64,000 nt of DNA, from the NCBI GenBank assembly GCA_013350335.1, contig CM023540.1, forward strand, positions 58,628,962 to 58,692,961, given 5' to 3'. Made by a program: the position numbers and the translations under genes. Shown in pieces: positions 44,117 to 57,294 of this stretch (positions within the stretch are counted from its first letter, which is position 1; each line of letters begins with the position of its first letter). The notes beneath the pieces were generated by a model. It was not told the origin of the DNA, searched no databases, and worked only from the letters and a program-made list of their open reading frames with translations. The DNA is from Chimonanthus salicifolius. Taxonomy: Eukaryota; Streptophyta; Magnoliopsida; Laurales; Calycanthaceae.

Positions 44117-47100
44117 TGTAACGCCCCTCCCTCTCCGAGGCAAAAATTTCAGAGTCTAATTTTTTTTTAAATAATAATAAAACATCGAAAGAGAGCGGGC
44201 GTCGTCACGACACGAGATAAGTCCGGACTACCCAAAGTCCGACCCTTAACTGGCCACCCATGTGTACATGGACTAGACCATGATAAATAAAACACACATG
44301 GAACTAACAATAACTTGCGGAAATAGAATGAATAGATAGCAAGTAACAGTCTTAACTAATACTTAACATAAATCAACCGTCCATAATTAATAACCTAATC
44401 AAACCATAGCAAAGTAATAACTTATTACAAGACCACAAACTATAATTCAAATGGCAGTAATAAAGAAGTCCAGTTCAACATTCAAGCGCTTAGGCTTGGC
44501 TCCCCTCCCGGTCATCGACCTTCTCTTTCCCTTTCCTTGTACCTGCATTCTCCTCTGAGGATAGAATTAGGGCGTTAGATCAACGCGCCTAGTAGGTTCC
44601 CGAATCAGGGCTACCACATGGTTAGCTTGTAAAACATGCATATATCAAATATATGATTATCAAATATAGGTAAAACAATGCATTGAAATATGCACATGCA
44701 ATGAGTCTCTCCCAACATGCACATTCATAGCCATCACTTGACGTGCCTCGCACTATCAAGGTAAATCACAATAACATTTCTCCTGGCGGGACCTGCATCG
44801 CCCATGGACACCAATGTCCTATCATCATCATAATTCTACTCCTGGCGGGACCTGCATCGCCTAAGGAGGTCCAGAGTTGCATCACAGCAAATCACCGGAG
44901 AGTGGGCTCCGGGTTCCACAATCTTCATCCCATGCCATGCATGAGATGTAAATGCATTGTATGTCATTTGTAAACACAAAATATATCATTCGAAACCACA
45001 TAAAATAAACAAGAGTCTCATAAAAACTAGGATAAAACTGTGGTTACAAGTAGGTAGGAAACCTACTGAAGATTCACTTCAGTACTTGATCTTCCTTTAG
45101 CGTCACCCGGTCACGACTCGCACATCGTTCAACTTCCGGTACCTTGTCCATATAACAATCAGTAAATCATACTATTATTTACCTATTCATTCGCATCTAA
45201 GACCCAACCACATCATGTGGGGTTCGGCCATGCCCATGGCCGAACATCACCAACTTAGGATTTAACCTTTTAAAACTACCAATCCATTCCATGTAATGGA
45301 TCCACACCAAGACCTATTGTCATGATCTATGATCTTTACATTTGAAACCTTTTAATTCAATACAAACCTTCCACACAAAATACTCCATATGAAGTGGTCC
45401 ATTTAACGCATACCATGATCCATGGGGTTCGGCCCTATACATGGCCGAACCCTATGGTTCACTTGGTCCAATAATCACCATGATTACTCATGATTTTAAC
45501 ATGCTAATTCAACCATGAATAATACATGGTTCAGCCGCATATTAATCAACCAAAAATAGTAACCAAGTATTCCATTAATTGCCATAAGAACACCATAACT
45601 TTATATGGTTTTTATCTCACAAAACCATCAAATACTTTCATGGAAATGTCATACCATTTCATGGGGTTCGGCCAACCCAATTGGCTGAACCTCATGGCCT
45701 ATGGTTTAGATCCTTTTTTTGTCAAATAAATATCTTTATTTAAAACACATAAGCTCTCCACAATTGATATGATTTCCATCCTCTTGAAAGCCATACCAAA
45801 CAATCAAATACTTACATGGGGTTCGGCCACCCCGAACCCTATGTCCATGTTTTGGTCCTCTTAAACATGTTTTAGGTCTCATTTAGACATATGGTAATCA
45901 GTATAATGTTACCATGCTTTTAATCTTCAAAACCATCCAAATAAGTCCAACACTTTGTATGTTTTCCATTTTGTAAAACTCAATCCAAATAACCATAATA
46001 CTTCATGGGATTCGGCCATTCAAGATGGCCGATCCCAATGGTCCATTTCATCAATTTAAATCTATGATTTAGACCGATGATACCTTCAGTCCTTATGTCA
46101 TTCAAATCCATGTTTTTAACCCTCTTTAAAACATGCATTTGAGTCTTAAAGAAACGTTAAAAATAGTCTACAAAAATTCATAGTTTCTATGTTTCAAAAA
46201 CATCAAAAACAACCAATCATTTACATGGGGTTCGGCCCTCCATGGTGGCCGAACCCTATGATCATTTTTACCATTTCAAAACTTCTATTACTCAAGGTTA
46301 AAACCTTGGTGCATTCGGCCATAACCATGGCCAACACATACCCTTTTTCTTATAACTTGTTTGACTTGAACACTTAAGAAATCTTACCAATTTTCCTTTC
46401 CCTAAGGTCCTTGGCTTCTCCCCTCTATTTCTTCCTTTCTTCCTTAATCCTTTGCTGGTTTATGCTTGATTAACTGGTGCCAAAACCACTGCTGTTCAGC
46501 CAAGAAAAACGAACTTGAAGAGAGAGAGAGAGAGAGATGGGAATGTCTTGGATTTTCAATGTGAAAATCGGCCAAGAATGGTAACCCTCCCCTTTTGTAA
46601 TTTCAGTCCCATGTTCCATTCATTTTCCGTCATTTAATTTTGCCAAAACCGATGGGATATTGGGTGTCATCCAAGACACCCCCTCACCCAAACGGTGCAA
46701 CCTTTCATTTCATCCCATGCATCTCCTGAGATGAGATGCATGCCGCCCAAGCTTGGTGTCCCTTGGCTTTGCCAAGGCACCTCTTCACTCTCAACGGCTG
46801 TGATTGATTCTCCAAGAGTTATGTGTGATTAACAATACCTTTCCACTTCTTCTTGACTCACTTAACTCATGATATTTTTATTCTAACCAACTCATCCAAC
46901 TCATCACATTTAATGCACCAAGTTTGAGTCAACTCTTTTCTTAAATCAAACTCACTCCAAATCAATCCAACTCAAGCTGAACTAACTCATACTTGAGTTC
47001 AATTGAGGGTCCACACGGTCATCCGTGGTCAACTTGGTCAACCAGACCCATTGGGTCCCCAATCAGCCCCTTGACCCGTTTTGACAACATGACCCATTCA

Positions 47101-47459
47101 TGGACTGATTTTTGCCATTTTTAGTTGGTTTTCACTTGTGTTTCAAGCCTACCCATTTTTGCTATACTTGATTTCCAATCAGTTCAGCTTGACCCCATTT
47201 AATTTGAGCTTATACAATGGTCAAATCATCCATTATGACCCATTGGGTCCAATTGGGCCCTTTGACCCATTTAGCCATTTTCGACCCAATTGATGTACAT
47301 TACCCATCCAATCAAACTTGACATTTATAATGTGCTCAAATGATCTTAATTTGAGCAATGGGCCCCACCATTTCCTTATTTGACATCACAAAATAATTAA
47401 TTTAACAAACTAGGGGCATTTTCGTAATTATCCACTTCATTAAGAAATTGGGTGTTACA
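44117..47459 (-). repeat. gypsy-2 5' LTR, 3343 bp
   Basis: Near-identical partner of 34671-38084. Differences seen include two rather than three TCCTGGCGGGAC hairpin units (44781, 44839), a broken CTTGACG/CTATCAAG stem (44737-44760; the 3' LTR keeps the perfect stem), a damaged palindrome near 45823, and scattered single-base changes. Splice donor GTAAG near 46384-46388. In element sense the LTR starts at 47459. Confidence 0.95.
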
Positions 47460-48519
47460 CCTTTAGGGAGGCGACAGCCTGTGGTGTGATGTGGCAGTGT
47501 GTTTACCCGTAGTTATAACTTTGGAGTTCATTCTTGAGACTTGTGGTATGGGTGTTGACTCACCAGGAATTTATGGGCGCTTAACGAGTGAGATCGGCTG
47601 GGTCACTCGGTAGAAGACCTATAGAATTCTGTGAGGGGTGGATACGCTAGTCGACTGGAGACCAACAGATGGGGTCCAATGTTATAGGTTTGACTATCGA
47701 GACTCTAGTGCTTGGTTGAGGAGATCATAATGAGTTTGGTTGGCAGTCCGTTGAGGACTGGTGAGGTGGTTACTCCCGTGTTGTAGTTGGTTTGGGACTC
47801 TAGTGAGTCTGACTCTTAGGTTGGTCGTGGTATGTGTGCGGGTTGTCATGAGAGAGTCATAGGTCTAGTCGAGGAGTATGGATCCTGATCCGGTTGGAGA
47901 TCAGTCTGTACACCCGAGGGTGGGTGGATCGCAGCGGATGGGCACAGGAGGGAGTTGCTATAGAGTTGTATTGAGTTGGTTAGAGAATGTACTGGAGGCC
48001 CGACAAATGTGGGCCCGTGTGTTAGGGGTAGGGCACCCGCTTGCATAGTCATGCATGTAGACATCATAGACATTGATCCGTTCATATGATCATATATAGT
48101 GTATGCTTGGTGACATATGGTGCGTGTGTTACTCTCACTGGACATATAGAGCTCACCTCTTACCTCACAGGTACATCATAGAGGAAGGGTCGGCGGGACC
48201 CTCAATCGGACATTGGACGTAGAGTTGCAGCTTTGTACTTGTAATGATTTCATTTTGTATTTGAGGACCTGTTAATGTATTTGAGATATATGTACTTTTC
48301 ATTGAGCTGGATAAATGTAATAATGGGTTGATGGTACAATTTGAAATTATAATTGCTGCTTACGGTTTTTTGTTTATTGGTGGATTGCTATGATTAGTAT
48401 GGGTTCCAGGAGCGGTACTTCCGTTTATTTAAAAAAAAAAAAGTATCCGAAATTGTATTGGAACTGTTTTAGAAGTCCGTATCAGTTTTAACGTGCCCGT
48501 AGCGGGACGGGTCGTTACA

Positions 48520-48725
48520 GGGAATGGTGCCATCAATGTAAGGCCAATAATGTTGGTCAAGTAAGAAGGGTTTGATTTGAGATGCAAAAAAGGTAATTTG
48601 TCTCCATTAATTTGATAGAGGCAAGATGAAAAAAGTTGAAAATGGAGATCATCGAGGGCAGACGATGAACAGGATGACATCATGATAAAAGTTGTTGTTT
48701 GGAGAGGAGCACTTTGCTTTTTTTT
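48520..48725 (-). pseudogene. Copia gag N-terminal fragment
   Basis: In minus sense, frames give ALDDLHFQLFSSC and then, after a frame change, SQIKPFLLDQHYWPYIDGTI, the classic copia gag block following the NYLLW-type motif. It runs straight into the TGTAACGAC-family LTR end at 48519. Same strand as the copia pieces at 15835-22232, so it is most simply the 5' part of that element. The intervening gag and protease start are missing. Confidence 0.75.
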
Positions 48726-49685
48726 TTTTTTTGAGTTGAGGAATCAGATCCTTTTCTACCCAAAGAACCCAACAAAGCTCACTGTTTTCTTTATTTCTTG
48801 AACAAAGGGTCTGATCTCGGCATTCTGTGGATCCAGCATTCAGGGGCTGATGAGTTCTTGCCTGGCTTTCCCCCCCTCGTAAAATGGATGACTATATTGT
48901 CACCGGTGGCATTGGAGAGGCAGTCCACAGACAAAGCCACAACAAAAAACCTGATCTAACTGACCTGGAGAACAGAACAACCGCCCTTCATCGGAAAACA
49001 CGTCAAATGACAGTCTGAGGCAGATCTGGGCCCGACGATGACCTGCGAAGGCGGGACTGCAGCAACGGAGGCAAATGCCGAAAAAAAAACCACGGAGAAG
49101 ATGCCCGACCGAAAATAACACAACAGTGGGAGATCAGATCTACAACCGAGTTTCCTCCTTTTTCTTTTTTTTTGTTTAGCAATAGATCCAAAAGACAGAT
49201 CTGAGAACAGTGGGCACCACCAAGATGACAGAGCAGAACACAAAGGTCTGGAAACGTTGCTGCTCAGATCGGCAAGATGAAGGTCATGCGGGCAACGAGA
49301 TCCGGCAAACAGGCCTGAAACAGATCTGAACTAGATCTGAGCAATAAAAAAACGGCAGCAACGCGCAGCGGAGGTTGCAGGCAACTCTCCCCTTCCTGGT
49401 GAATCCTCAAAGACGAAAAAAAACGGCCTCTGTCTAGATCTCTAGCAGAGGAAAGGAGGCAGATATCCGGGCACCGCTAGCAGCATGGAAGGAAGGATCG
49501 CCAGGAGATTCAAGGAACGGCAGTGCTAACAGATCTGCGGCAGAGTACCAGTCGAGCAGCAGAGTACCAGTCGGGTGCTCAGATCCGGAAGAAAGAGAAG
49601 ATGATATCCAGAAATCAAAGCAGCATAGAACCAGTGGGGTGCTGAGATCCGGCGAGCAGCAGGATCAAACAGAAGTGACTATTAG
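48726..49685 (-). other. Probable copia 5' leader, GATC-rich
   Basis: About 0.96 kb, GC-richer than its surroundings, with many AGATC(T/C)G words (for example near 49020, 49135, 49196, 49322, 49333, 49435, 49530, 49580, 49645) and a short duplication GCAGAGTACCAGTCG (near 49541 and 49559). No convincing protein: three overlapping 60-95 codon frames are Cys/Leu-rich noise. It lies upstream of gag in minus sense. The 5' LTR and primer site are not visible here. Confidence 0.45.
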
Positions 49686-50717
49686 TGTAACGACACGTTC
49701 TGAAATATCGCGATTTTTTTTTAGTTTGAGTTGTTACGGGATTTTGGTGGCATTGGAAAAAGTATGGGTCCTATGGTAAGCTCTAGTTTACCTGATTTTA
49801 AGCTCGGAGAGTCGAAGACTAATTTGGTAATTTTGAATTATTATACATTTTGTCATGAAAAATATTTAGAAATCACATGTTTTTCTGTCCCGTTCGACAT
49901 TTGATTTTTTTTTTCAGATTTTTAATTCACTTTGTTGAAAATACAATGTCTTTTCTTTTTGAAAATTTGATTTCACGTAATTCTAAGTTCAAAAAAATAT
50001 ATAATAATAATAGTAATATTAATAAATAAAATAAATTCGATGATACAAAAGATTGTGGGCTTTTATTTTTTAATTTATTTTATTTTTGTTCGTATTCAAA
50101 ACCCTTTAAAAAAAAATAGAAAACACAAATCCTAACCTTTACCATAACCCTAAGTCACACGTATAAATATTATCTTTCCCTTTTCCCTTCCCTTTTGCAA
50201 AACTCTACCCTTCATCCTCCTCCTTTCTTCTCTCTTGCACCAAAACCCTAAACTCTACCATCCCTAGTCGCCGCTCCCTCCATGCATCTCTCTCTTTCTC
50301 TCGGCCTTCTTTCTTATTTCCTTCCCTTCTTTTAGTTCTTCTTCTCTCTCCTTCTTTCCTCTCTTATTGAAATCCTATCCCTAAAGCCCTAAGCCTCCAC
50401 CGACGCCTTCGCCCCTTTGCAACACCTTTCTCTTTCTCTCATCTCTTCCCTCTCCTCTCATCTCCTATCTTCTTATTCTTCTTCCTTTGTTGCAAATCTC
50501 GAAACCCTAAGTGTTGTGCTGCCGCCCCCTCTTTGTCCTCTGTCGGCCTCTTTCTTCCTCTCTTTTCTTCCTTTTCTCTTCCTAACTCGAAACCCTAGAA
50601 GTCCAAACCCTTAGCCCATCTCATCCTTACCCTCAAGCCACCGCCACCATCAACCTTCCACCGCCACCATCAACCTTGTTTTAGCTGCCGCTCCATGCCC
50701 TTTCCTCTTTCTCTCTT
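49686..50717 (+). mobile_element. Start of a second-family LTR (TGTAACGACACG), continues at 63151
   Basis: Begins TGTAACGACACG, whose complement echoes the end GTCGTTACA of the copy at 48519. It holds a TATA box and CT-rich leader and is interrupted at 50717 by the TRIM (duplication CTCTT). It resumes at 63151 and leaves the window. The left flank is ATTAG. No coding. Confidence 0.75.
50162..50169 (+). promoter_or_regulatory. TATA box of the second-family LTR
   Basis: TATAAATA, followed about 30 bases on by a CT-rich, ACCCTA-containing leader. A plausible Pol II promoter of the LTR. Confidence 0.6.
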
Positions 50718-50911
50718 TGTAACACCCACCACCCACCTCAAAGTCCCACATCGATTGTGAGGTGGGTGGAGTGAGAGTTTATATGAGAGAAGTCCCCCCT
50801 CCTTTGTGTGAGGCCTTTTGGGCTAGGGCCCAAGAACAAAACCGTGCAGGTCCATGTAGGGCCCAAAGCGGACAATATCACACTTGGGAATAGTAGGGTC
50901 GGGTCGTTACA
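50718..50911 (+). repeat. TRIM 5' LTR, 194 bp
   Basis: TGTAACACCCACC...GGGTCGTTACA with AAAGTCCCACATCGATTGTG and TTTATATGAGAG (TATA-like). Closely matches 62932-63145. Confidence 0.93.
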
Positions 50912-51346
50912 ATTGTAAATGCCCCACCCTTTTTCACTTGCCGAAAATCAGAGTATATTTTTTTTTTAAAATAAAGAGAGAGAGAGCGGGAACGTCATGA
51001 CGCGAGGTAAGTCCAGGTTTCCAAACCCGACCCTTAATTGGCCAACAATACGTGTGCAACAGTTCACACGCTTTACAAATAACTGCGGAATTATTATATG
51101 AGTAGAACACTATCCGTATCCATGATATTAATAAGCAAGGAAGCCAATCACTATTGAATTAACTAAAACTTGAACATCCGAAACATCATCAAACCATAGC
51201 AAAATAAACTAAGTTATTACAATCCCGAAATGCTAATTATCTTAAATACATTTTTTCCAAAATCAATTAGGTAAAGTAAACATAATATGCCCAAGCTCCT
51301 AAGCTTCACTTCTTTCACGTTCATTATCATTTCCATTCCATGTTCC

Positions 51347-54300
51347 TGTAACGCCCGCTCCTTTTCACTAAAATCAGAGTCTATTTTTTTTGTTGAAATA
51401 AGGAGTGACAAAGGGCGCGAGACGTCACGACGCGAGTTAAGTCCGAGCTTCTAAAACCCGGCCCTTAACTGGCCAACCCTACGTATGCGTGGAACTAAGT
51501 CCACGAGAACGGTTCACACGTAGAAAGTAAGCTCGCGGAAATATAACTAAATGCGGAATTATAATAGAGTCTATCCTACCAATTTTAGATAGCAAGGAAG
51601 TATGTCACTTAAATTACTAGAATATCTCAAAATCATAATGTCCAAAATAAAAACCAAACCATAGCAAGTAATCTAAATTATTACAGTCCGACGAGCTAAG
51701 TTACTCAAATTACATTCCAAAGTAAATTTAAGTAAATCATCTAGCCCGCTTCCCCAAGCTCCTACGCTTAGCTCCCGTCACGTCCTCCGTTTCCTATGTC
51801 GTCATCTAAGGTGGAAGTAGGGCGTTAGACAACGCGCCCAGTAGGACTCCGAGTAGGGTAACACATAGATTAGTGATAACAAAACATATAGATAATATTA
51901 TATCAAAACCATGTAATTTGGTGCAATGTCATGCAATGGGTGTTCTATGTCATGAATCCCACCCATCAAGTTCATCATCATTGTACAATGTCCATTTTTC
52001 AACCATACATAATGTCCCCCCTTGATGGAAAAGCTTCATCAAGATCAAATCACACAAAGTATCCCCCTTAATGGCAAAGCCTCCTCAAGGTATAATAATA
52101 AATACGAATATCCCCCTTGATGGAAAAAACATCATCAAGGTCAAATCACACAAAGTATCCCCCTTGATGGCAAAGCCTCCTCAAGGTATAATAATAAATA
52201 CGAATATCTCCCTTGATGGAAAAACCATCACCAAGGTCAAATCACACAAAGTATCCCCCTTGATGACAAGGCCTCCTCAAGGTATACGAATATCCCCCTT
52301 GATGGAAAAGCCATCATCAAGGTATAATAAACACATAATAACATTCTTGTTTGAATAACCTTATCAACATATCATAAAACCCATAGTAACCTTCCTGATG
52401 GATAAAGCACATCAAAATATCTCCATGTTTGTTTATTGGTCGCCCCGACGAAGCATGGACTCCAGTTTCATTTCATCTTTTTCATGCCATATCCCTCCCA
52501 TGTCATGTATGAGATGTAGATGCCATATGCCATGTAATATATATAAATCATAGTCATAAAACACATCTTAAAACAATCACATGATTACCAAAATAAATCA
52601 AAGGAAAACCATCACATAACACATAATCCATGGCTTACAAAAAGGTAGGAATCCTACCGAATACTGACTAACGTTCCTTTACGTTTTCCGTCCACAAATC
52701 CGGTCACCGATCGCATACCGCTTGCGATGTCCGATACCTTATTACATATCAATAATCAGCCCATGTTTTATCCATGATTAAGTCCCTAATACATGCCTTA
52801 GTGTGGTTCGGCCATATACCATGGCCGAACCTCACTATCTAGGTTTGTGGTCCCATCTTAACCCATTAAATATTCCAATTAGTGAGTCTAAAAATCAACA
52901 ACCTTAGACTCCATAAATCAGCAATTAAGACTATTACTTAGAGCCCTTAAGTCCACAAATATCCCCCATGGGGTTCGGCCATACACACATGGCCGAACCC
53001 ATGGTTCTTCATTTTGGCCAATATTTACGATTTTGCCACTACCTCTTCTATGGTTAATCATTCACTTAACCATGTACATTTTTTTGTCCATAATTGATCC
53101 ATACACTTAGATCCATTAATGACCCATCAGCCATGTTACAAGATTATTAAAAATCAACCCTTAACTTAGCCTAATTTCCATTCATCTAAATACATGCATA
53201 ATTCCAAATTTAGTCCATAAAATGACCTACAAGTGGGTTTAAAATCCAGCAACCTATGCTTGATTTAACCATACATAAGGTCATCTTTAAACACACCTAA
53301 GTCCATGATCATCCTCCATGGGGTTCGGCCATGGTTCTTGATTTTGGCCAATATTTACCATTTTGCCACTACTCCTTTCCATGATTAATCATTCATTTAT
53401 CCATGCACACTTAAGTCCAAAATTGATCCATAACTTAGATCCATTAGTGACCCACCAACCATAACATGAACACATTAAAAATCAGTCCTTAATTTAATCT
53501 AAACCCCATTAATTTTAAACACATGCATATACCTTAATCTTAGCCCAAAAATGACTCTCAAATGAGTCATGGGTTCGGCCATACACCATGGCCGAACCCA
53601 TGATGTCTTCTCATTTTCTTTGGGTCTATTTCACCACATTTAAATCCATAATAAGTCCTCCCATGAGGAGGATTACATCATGTATTTAAATCATTACTTT
53701 TGGTCAATATTAACTACACTTAAGGTCCATTAATTCCACTAACCTTTTCTCATTATCTCTATGATCCAAATACACTTAAATCCACCAAAATCTCTCCATG
53801 GGGTTCGGCCATACACCATGGCCGAACCCATGGTCCATGGTTTTATTTTTTAAAACATTATTTCCACCCCTTTAAAACCTTATTTATAATACTTAAACTC
53901 CACTTAAAAACAATGAACCTTCTCCATCATTTTCCATCTTTTCATATCCATTAAAACTCCAAATATATCACCATAGGGTTCGGCCATACACCATGGCCGA
54001 ACCCATGGTTCATGGCTCACCTTCATCCACCACTTTTGAGGCCATTAAAAATCATTTACATCTCCCATGATTTTCTCATTTAAAACCCCTTTAAAAATCA
54101 CTAACTTTTAATCATTCAAAGCCTTTTAAAAAAATTAATCATATTCCATGGTTTCCATTCTTTAAGACCTCATTAAAGTCTCCTAATCACCTTCCATGGG
54201 GTTCGGCCATACTACATGGCCGAACCCTATGGTCTATGATTCCTTCAAAATCACATATCTCCATGCTTAAATAAGTCTTAATACATAATGTCCTTAATAC

Positions 54301-55912
54301 ATCCTTTATTTTTTTCTTAACCTAATTTATCTTTCCCATTTTGTCCATTTCTCATCCTTTCCTTGGATGGATTTTAGATCCATGGCCCGTGATAGTTTGG
54401 CCACCATTCAATCCAAGAAAAATGGATTTCATGATCTCTTTTTAATCTTTAAAATGTAACCTCTTGTTTAAGAATACTTACCACTCCGACGGCTCCTCCG
54501 GCTTTTCTTTCTCCTCTTGATTTCCTTAGCCTTTTCTCCTTCTTCTTCTCCTTGATGTTCGGCCAAGATGTGCTTGATCAAGATGAAGCCTCCAAGGTTT
54601 GGGTTCGGCTAAGGTAGGGATAGGTTTGAGAGATGGAAGGGAGGAGGGGATGAGAAAGATATCTCAAGGTTTTGGTCTTGATGTGGTCGGCCAACACTTG
54701 GGTTTTTCTTCCTTTTCTCTAAGTTTTTCTCCTTCTTTTTCCTTAGAGCATGGATCGGTAATGAGAGGGAGGAAAAGAGGGAGAGAGTGAGATGAGAGTG
54801 GGATGGAGAGATGAGATGAAAACCCATCTCATCCCAATTGGTTTGCTTGGGCCACACTCTTCCATCATTTCCCTCACCAACCAAGCATGGGCGTACATGT
54901 CTTTGGGTGGTGGTGGTTGAGATAAAACCACCATTAAGCCAACGGTTTTGGGCCCTTAGATGAGGGTGGTTTGGTCCTCCATTTTGACCCTTTGACCATC
55001 ATCATGGAGAGGTATGGGTCATCATGCTTTGGGTGGTGGTGGTTGAGATGAAACCACCACCCTAAGCCCATGGTTTGTTTGTGTTTTTTTAAGTGGTTTG
55101 GGTGGTTTCAATGAGATGAAACCACCCATTGACTTATCCCTTTGACTCCCCAATTGACCCAATTTGACTAACCTAATCATTTAATTAATTGGATCATCAA
55201 CTTAGGTTAATTAATTCTTATTTAATCCCGTTTAATCTCCTTGATTTTTCTCCATTAATCCACCCATGGTTGACCAAGTCAACCATGGTGGCCGGCCCCA
55301 CTAACTTCTAACCTACCCGCCACCTCACTTGATGAGGTGGAGGTGGGCCCCATTCAGCCATGTCACCTAGGTTTTATAAATTCTAATTCAAGTGATTCAC
55401 ATTAATTAAATCAACTTAATTTAATTTGTTCCTCCTCAATTCCCTTTGATTTATCCATGGTTGACCATGATGGCCGGCCCCACCTATGCCTTAGTCCACA
55501 CGCCACCTCACTTGGTGAGGTGGAGGTGGGCCCCACTTGGTTATGCCATCTTGATCATTTCATCACTAACTTAGGTGATTTAAACCAATTCAATCCATTC
55601 CCACTTATTGGATCACCATTGGGCCCATGGCCCACTTAAATTTATTTCCTACCTATTTACCTTAGAGCTTAAATCATCTTGACCCAATGGGTCCCAAATG
55701 AGTATTGGGCCCAATTGACCATCCTTGGCCCAACTAATCCACATTGACCCAATTAAGTGAACTCATTCCAATCCATGGCCCATTGGACCATACTTGGGCC
55801 ATTGTCCAAATTTTGATCCATTTAACATCTATTCCATCTAAATTCCAAATTTCCATCATTAAAATGAATAATAGCTAACATATATATCGATTTAAAAATC
55901 TGGCCTATTACA
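51347..55912 (-). mobile_element. Solo LTR L8, gypsy chromovirus-type family, 4566 bp, inside L7
   Basis: Starts TGTAACGCCCGC, ends GGCCTATTACA, flanked by GTTCC at 51342-51346 and 55913-55917. Modules: GGGCGTTAGACAACGCGCCC near 51821, the tandem hairpin array 52016-52325, GGTAGGAATCCTACC near 52643, palindromes near 52806, 52973, 53574, 53799, 53977 and 54199 plus a half-copy near 53324 that has lost its right arm, and a splice donor (GTAAG, 54481 to 54477). The longest LTR in the window. Confidence 0.93.
52016..52325. repeat. Tandem hairpin array in L8 (alternating two unit types)
   Basis: About seven units of the CCCTTGATGG...CATCAAGG hairpin. Units with ATGGAAAAACCATC alternate with units reading ATGGCAAAGCCTCC, giving a higher-order repeat of about 87 bases (GGTATAATAATAAATACGAA recurs near 52096 and 52183). 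An expanded version of the single or double hairpin seen in the other LTRs. Confidence 0.85.
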
Positions 55913-56910
55913 GTTCCATCATCTAAAGGGTAGAAGTAGGGCGTTAGTCAACGCGCCCAATAGGAATTCCAAATAAGGTTATACACATAGGATCAATACA
56001 AAAAAAATCAGAATAAGAACATCATATTATAAACTGTAAACATATCATAGTACCAAAAACAACGCATAATCATATTCAAATCATGCAAATGTATGTGTCA
56101 TGTCAAGGGAGTCATATATCAATGATCCCTCACCCAATCTCCATATCAAACACCATAAAAATCATAACAACATTTTCCTTGATATAATGGAACCATATCA
56201 AGGTGTTCCCTTGGCCATTTACGTCCGCAGTATTTTGTGACGGCACCACCAGGTCATTGTTATACCTCCCCACGTGTGTTAATCGGAATTACCGATGGAA
56301 TATGGACTCCTCCCTCTGCTCAGGGTTTTTGGACTGGTTACCCCGGAGCTCTTTGGCCCAAATTACGCCGTACCCCTATCTAGCAATCCCTGAGAAAACC
56401 AACAAATCAATGGTTCACATAGCTTCTTCCAAGCTAGTTTCAAGCCCCAAGTCATGTCCGGACAACTCATAACTCGTCTTGCTACCCCATATACTCCCTC
56501 TCATGCCATGCATAAGATCATGAATGAAATAATGCCTCTTCATTTTCAAATTACATATTGCCATAAAAAAACAATTCATACACATATACGTTTCATAAAT
56601 CAAAGTAATTCATCACATTGGGAAAATACCTAAACAAGTAACACCATTACATATAAGATCCACATGTATTTCAATAAGGTAGGAATCCTACCAATCCCAG
56701 TAATATCCTTGCTGTTTTCTGAAGATCCCACACGACGATCACGTCACAACAAATCGCTAACCCTTTTGCGAAATCTCTTTACTTTATGAATTTAATTACA
56801 TACTTATGTCGATTTGATTATCCATATAATTTCTATCATTACTTACATCCTCCCAGATAGACGATGTTTCTGAAATATCATAAAAATTCAACTTTTCAAT
56901 TCAGTCGACT

Positions 56911-57285
56911 GAATCATCCCCAGATACAGTGTTCTGCCTTACCGCAGATTTTCAGTTGGCTGAAACCCAAGTTAGTACTGTTATTCCTTGACTCGCTAAC
57001 CTTTCAAGTCGACTGAATCACAGATTCAGTTGGCTGACTCTAAGTCAAACCCTTTGTATTCTCGGTCAATCCCCTTTCAGCCGAATGAATCACAAATTCA
57101 GTCGACTGACTTTGGATCAGTTTTACTGTGTGTTCGGCCAGTATAGATTCAGTCGACTGAATCCATGATTCATTCGGCTGAATAATCAGCCAACAGTTTA
57201 CGTGTTTCACAAGTATTCGTTCAGTCGGCTGAAACTCGTCAAATCATTTTACTTCTTCGTTACGTCTGTGTTCAATCGCTTGAAA
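56911..57285. repeat. Array of TTCAGTCGACTGAA palindromes in L7 (continues 61394-61505)
   Basis: About a dozen copies in the two parts, on either side of nested LTR L9. Exact or near forms include TTCAGTCGACTGAAT (56911), TTCAGTTGGCTGAAA, AAGTCGACTGAATC, TTCAGTTGGCTGA, TTCAGTCGACTGACT, TTCAGTCGACTGAATC, ATTCGGCTGAAT and TTCAGTCGGCTGAAA. Many are paired back to back. Confidence 0.9.
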
Positions 57286-57294
57286 CACCATTAT

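Larger units (their letters stand above)
34671..47459 (-). mobile_element. Full-length gypsy chromovirus-type element gypsy-2, 12.8 kb
   Basis: Two LTRs (34671-38084 and 44117-47459) bound an interior with primer site, extra ORF, gag, protease, RT, RNase H, integrase and chromodomain-like tail, all on the minus strand. The target duplication CCTTT (34666-34670, 47460-47464) is perfect. Domain order and the integrase tail point to Ty3/gypsy chromoviruses of the Tekay/Del type, which are known for long LTRs. Gag-pol is broken by at least two TAG stops and several frameshifts, so the copy is non-autonomous. The LTRs remain very alike, so the insertion is comparatively young. Confidence 0.95.
34505..47500. 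repeat. About 63-bp tandem repeat, split by gypsy-2
   Basis: Units of GCGATGTGATG...GAGATATTCCAGGCTATGACACCTGTAGGG-type text occur near 34515-34670 (about 2.5 units). The next unit is cut in ACACCTTT by gypsy-2 and resumes at 47460 (CCTTTAGGGAGGCGACAGCC). Confidence 0.75.
29930..48519 (+). mobile_element. LTR of a second gypsy-like family (pieces 29930-30258, 33443-34670, 47465-48519), 5' end lost
   Basis: The three pieces join across two later insertions. The start matches the right-hand copy (63630-63840): CACACAGGTGA, then GGGACTTATCAC and TAAGCCACTCG-like text. The end is GGGACGGGTCGTTACA, abutting the copia gag (flank GGGAA, 48520-48524). CACACAG/GTGAGG at 30000/30001 is a good splice donor, also present in the right-hand copy. 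Two tandem repeat arrays lie inside (separate entries). About 1.5 kb of the LTR start, estimated from the right-hand copy, is missing, together with the 5' end of gypsy-1. Confidence 0.7.

Noticed and set aside
48900..49243. Three overlapping Cys/Leu-rich minus-strand frames
   Set aside because: Overlapping frames in the GATC-rich copia leader. No domain, and no conserved start.
29930..50717. Second-family LTRs ending at 48519 and starting at 49686 as the two LTRs of one element
   Set aside because: Same orientation, but the order is end of one then start of the next, separated by copia gag and leader. There is no interior between them in the right arrangement, so they are independent insertions.
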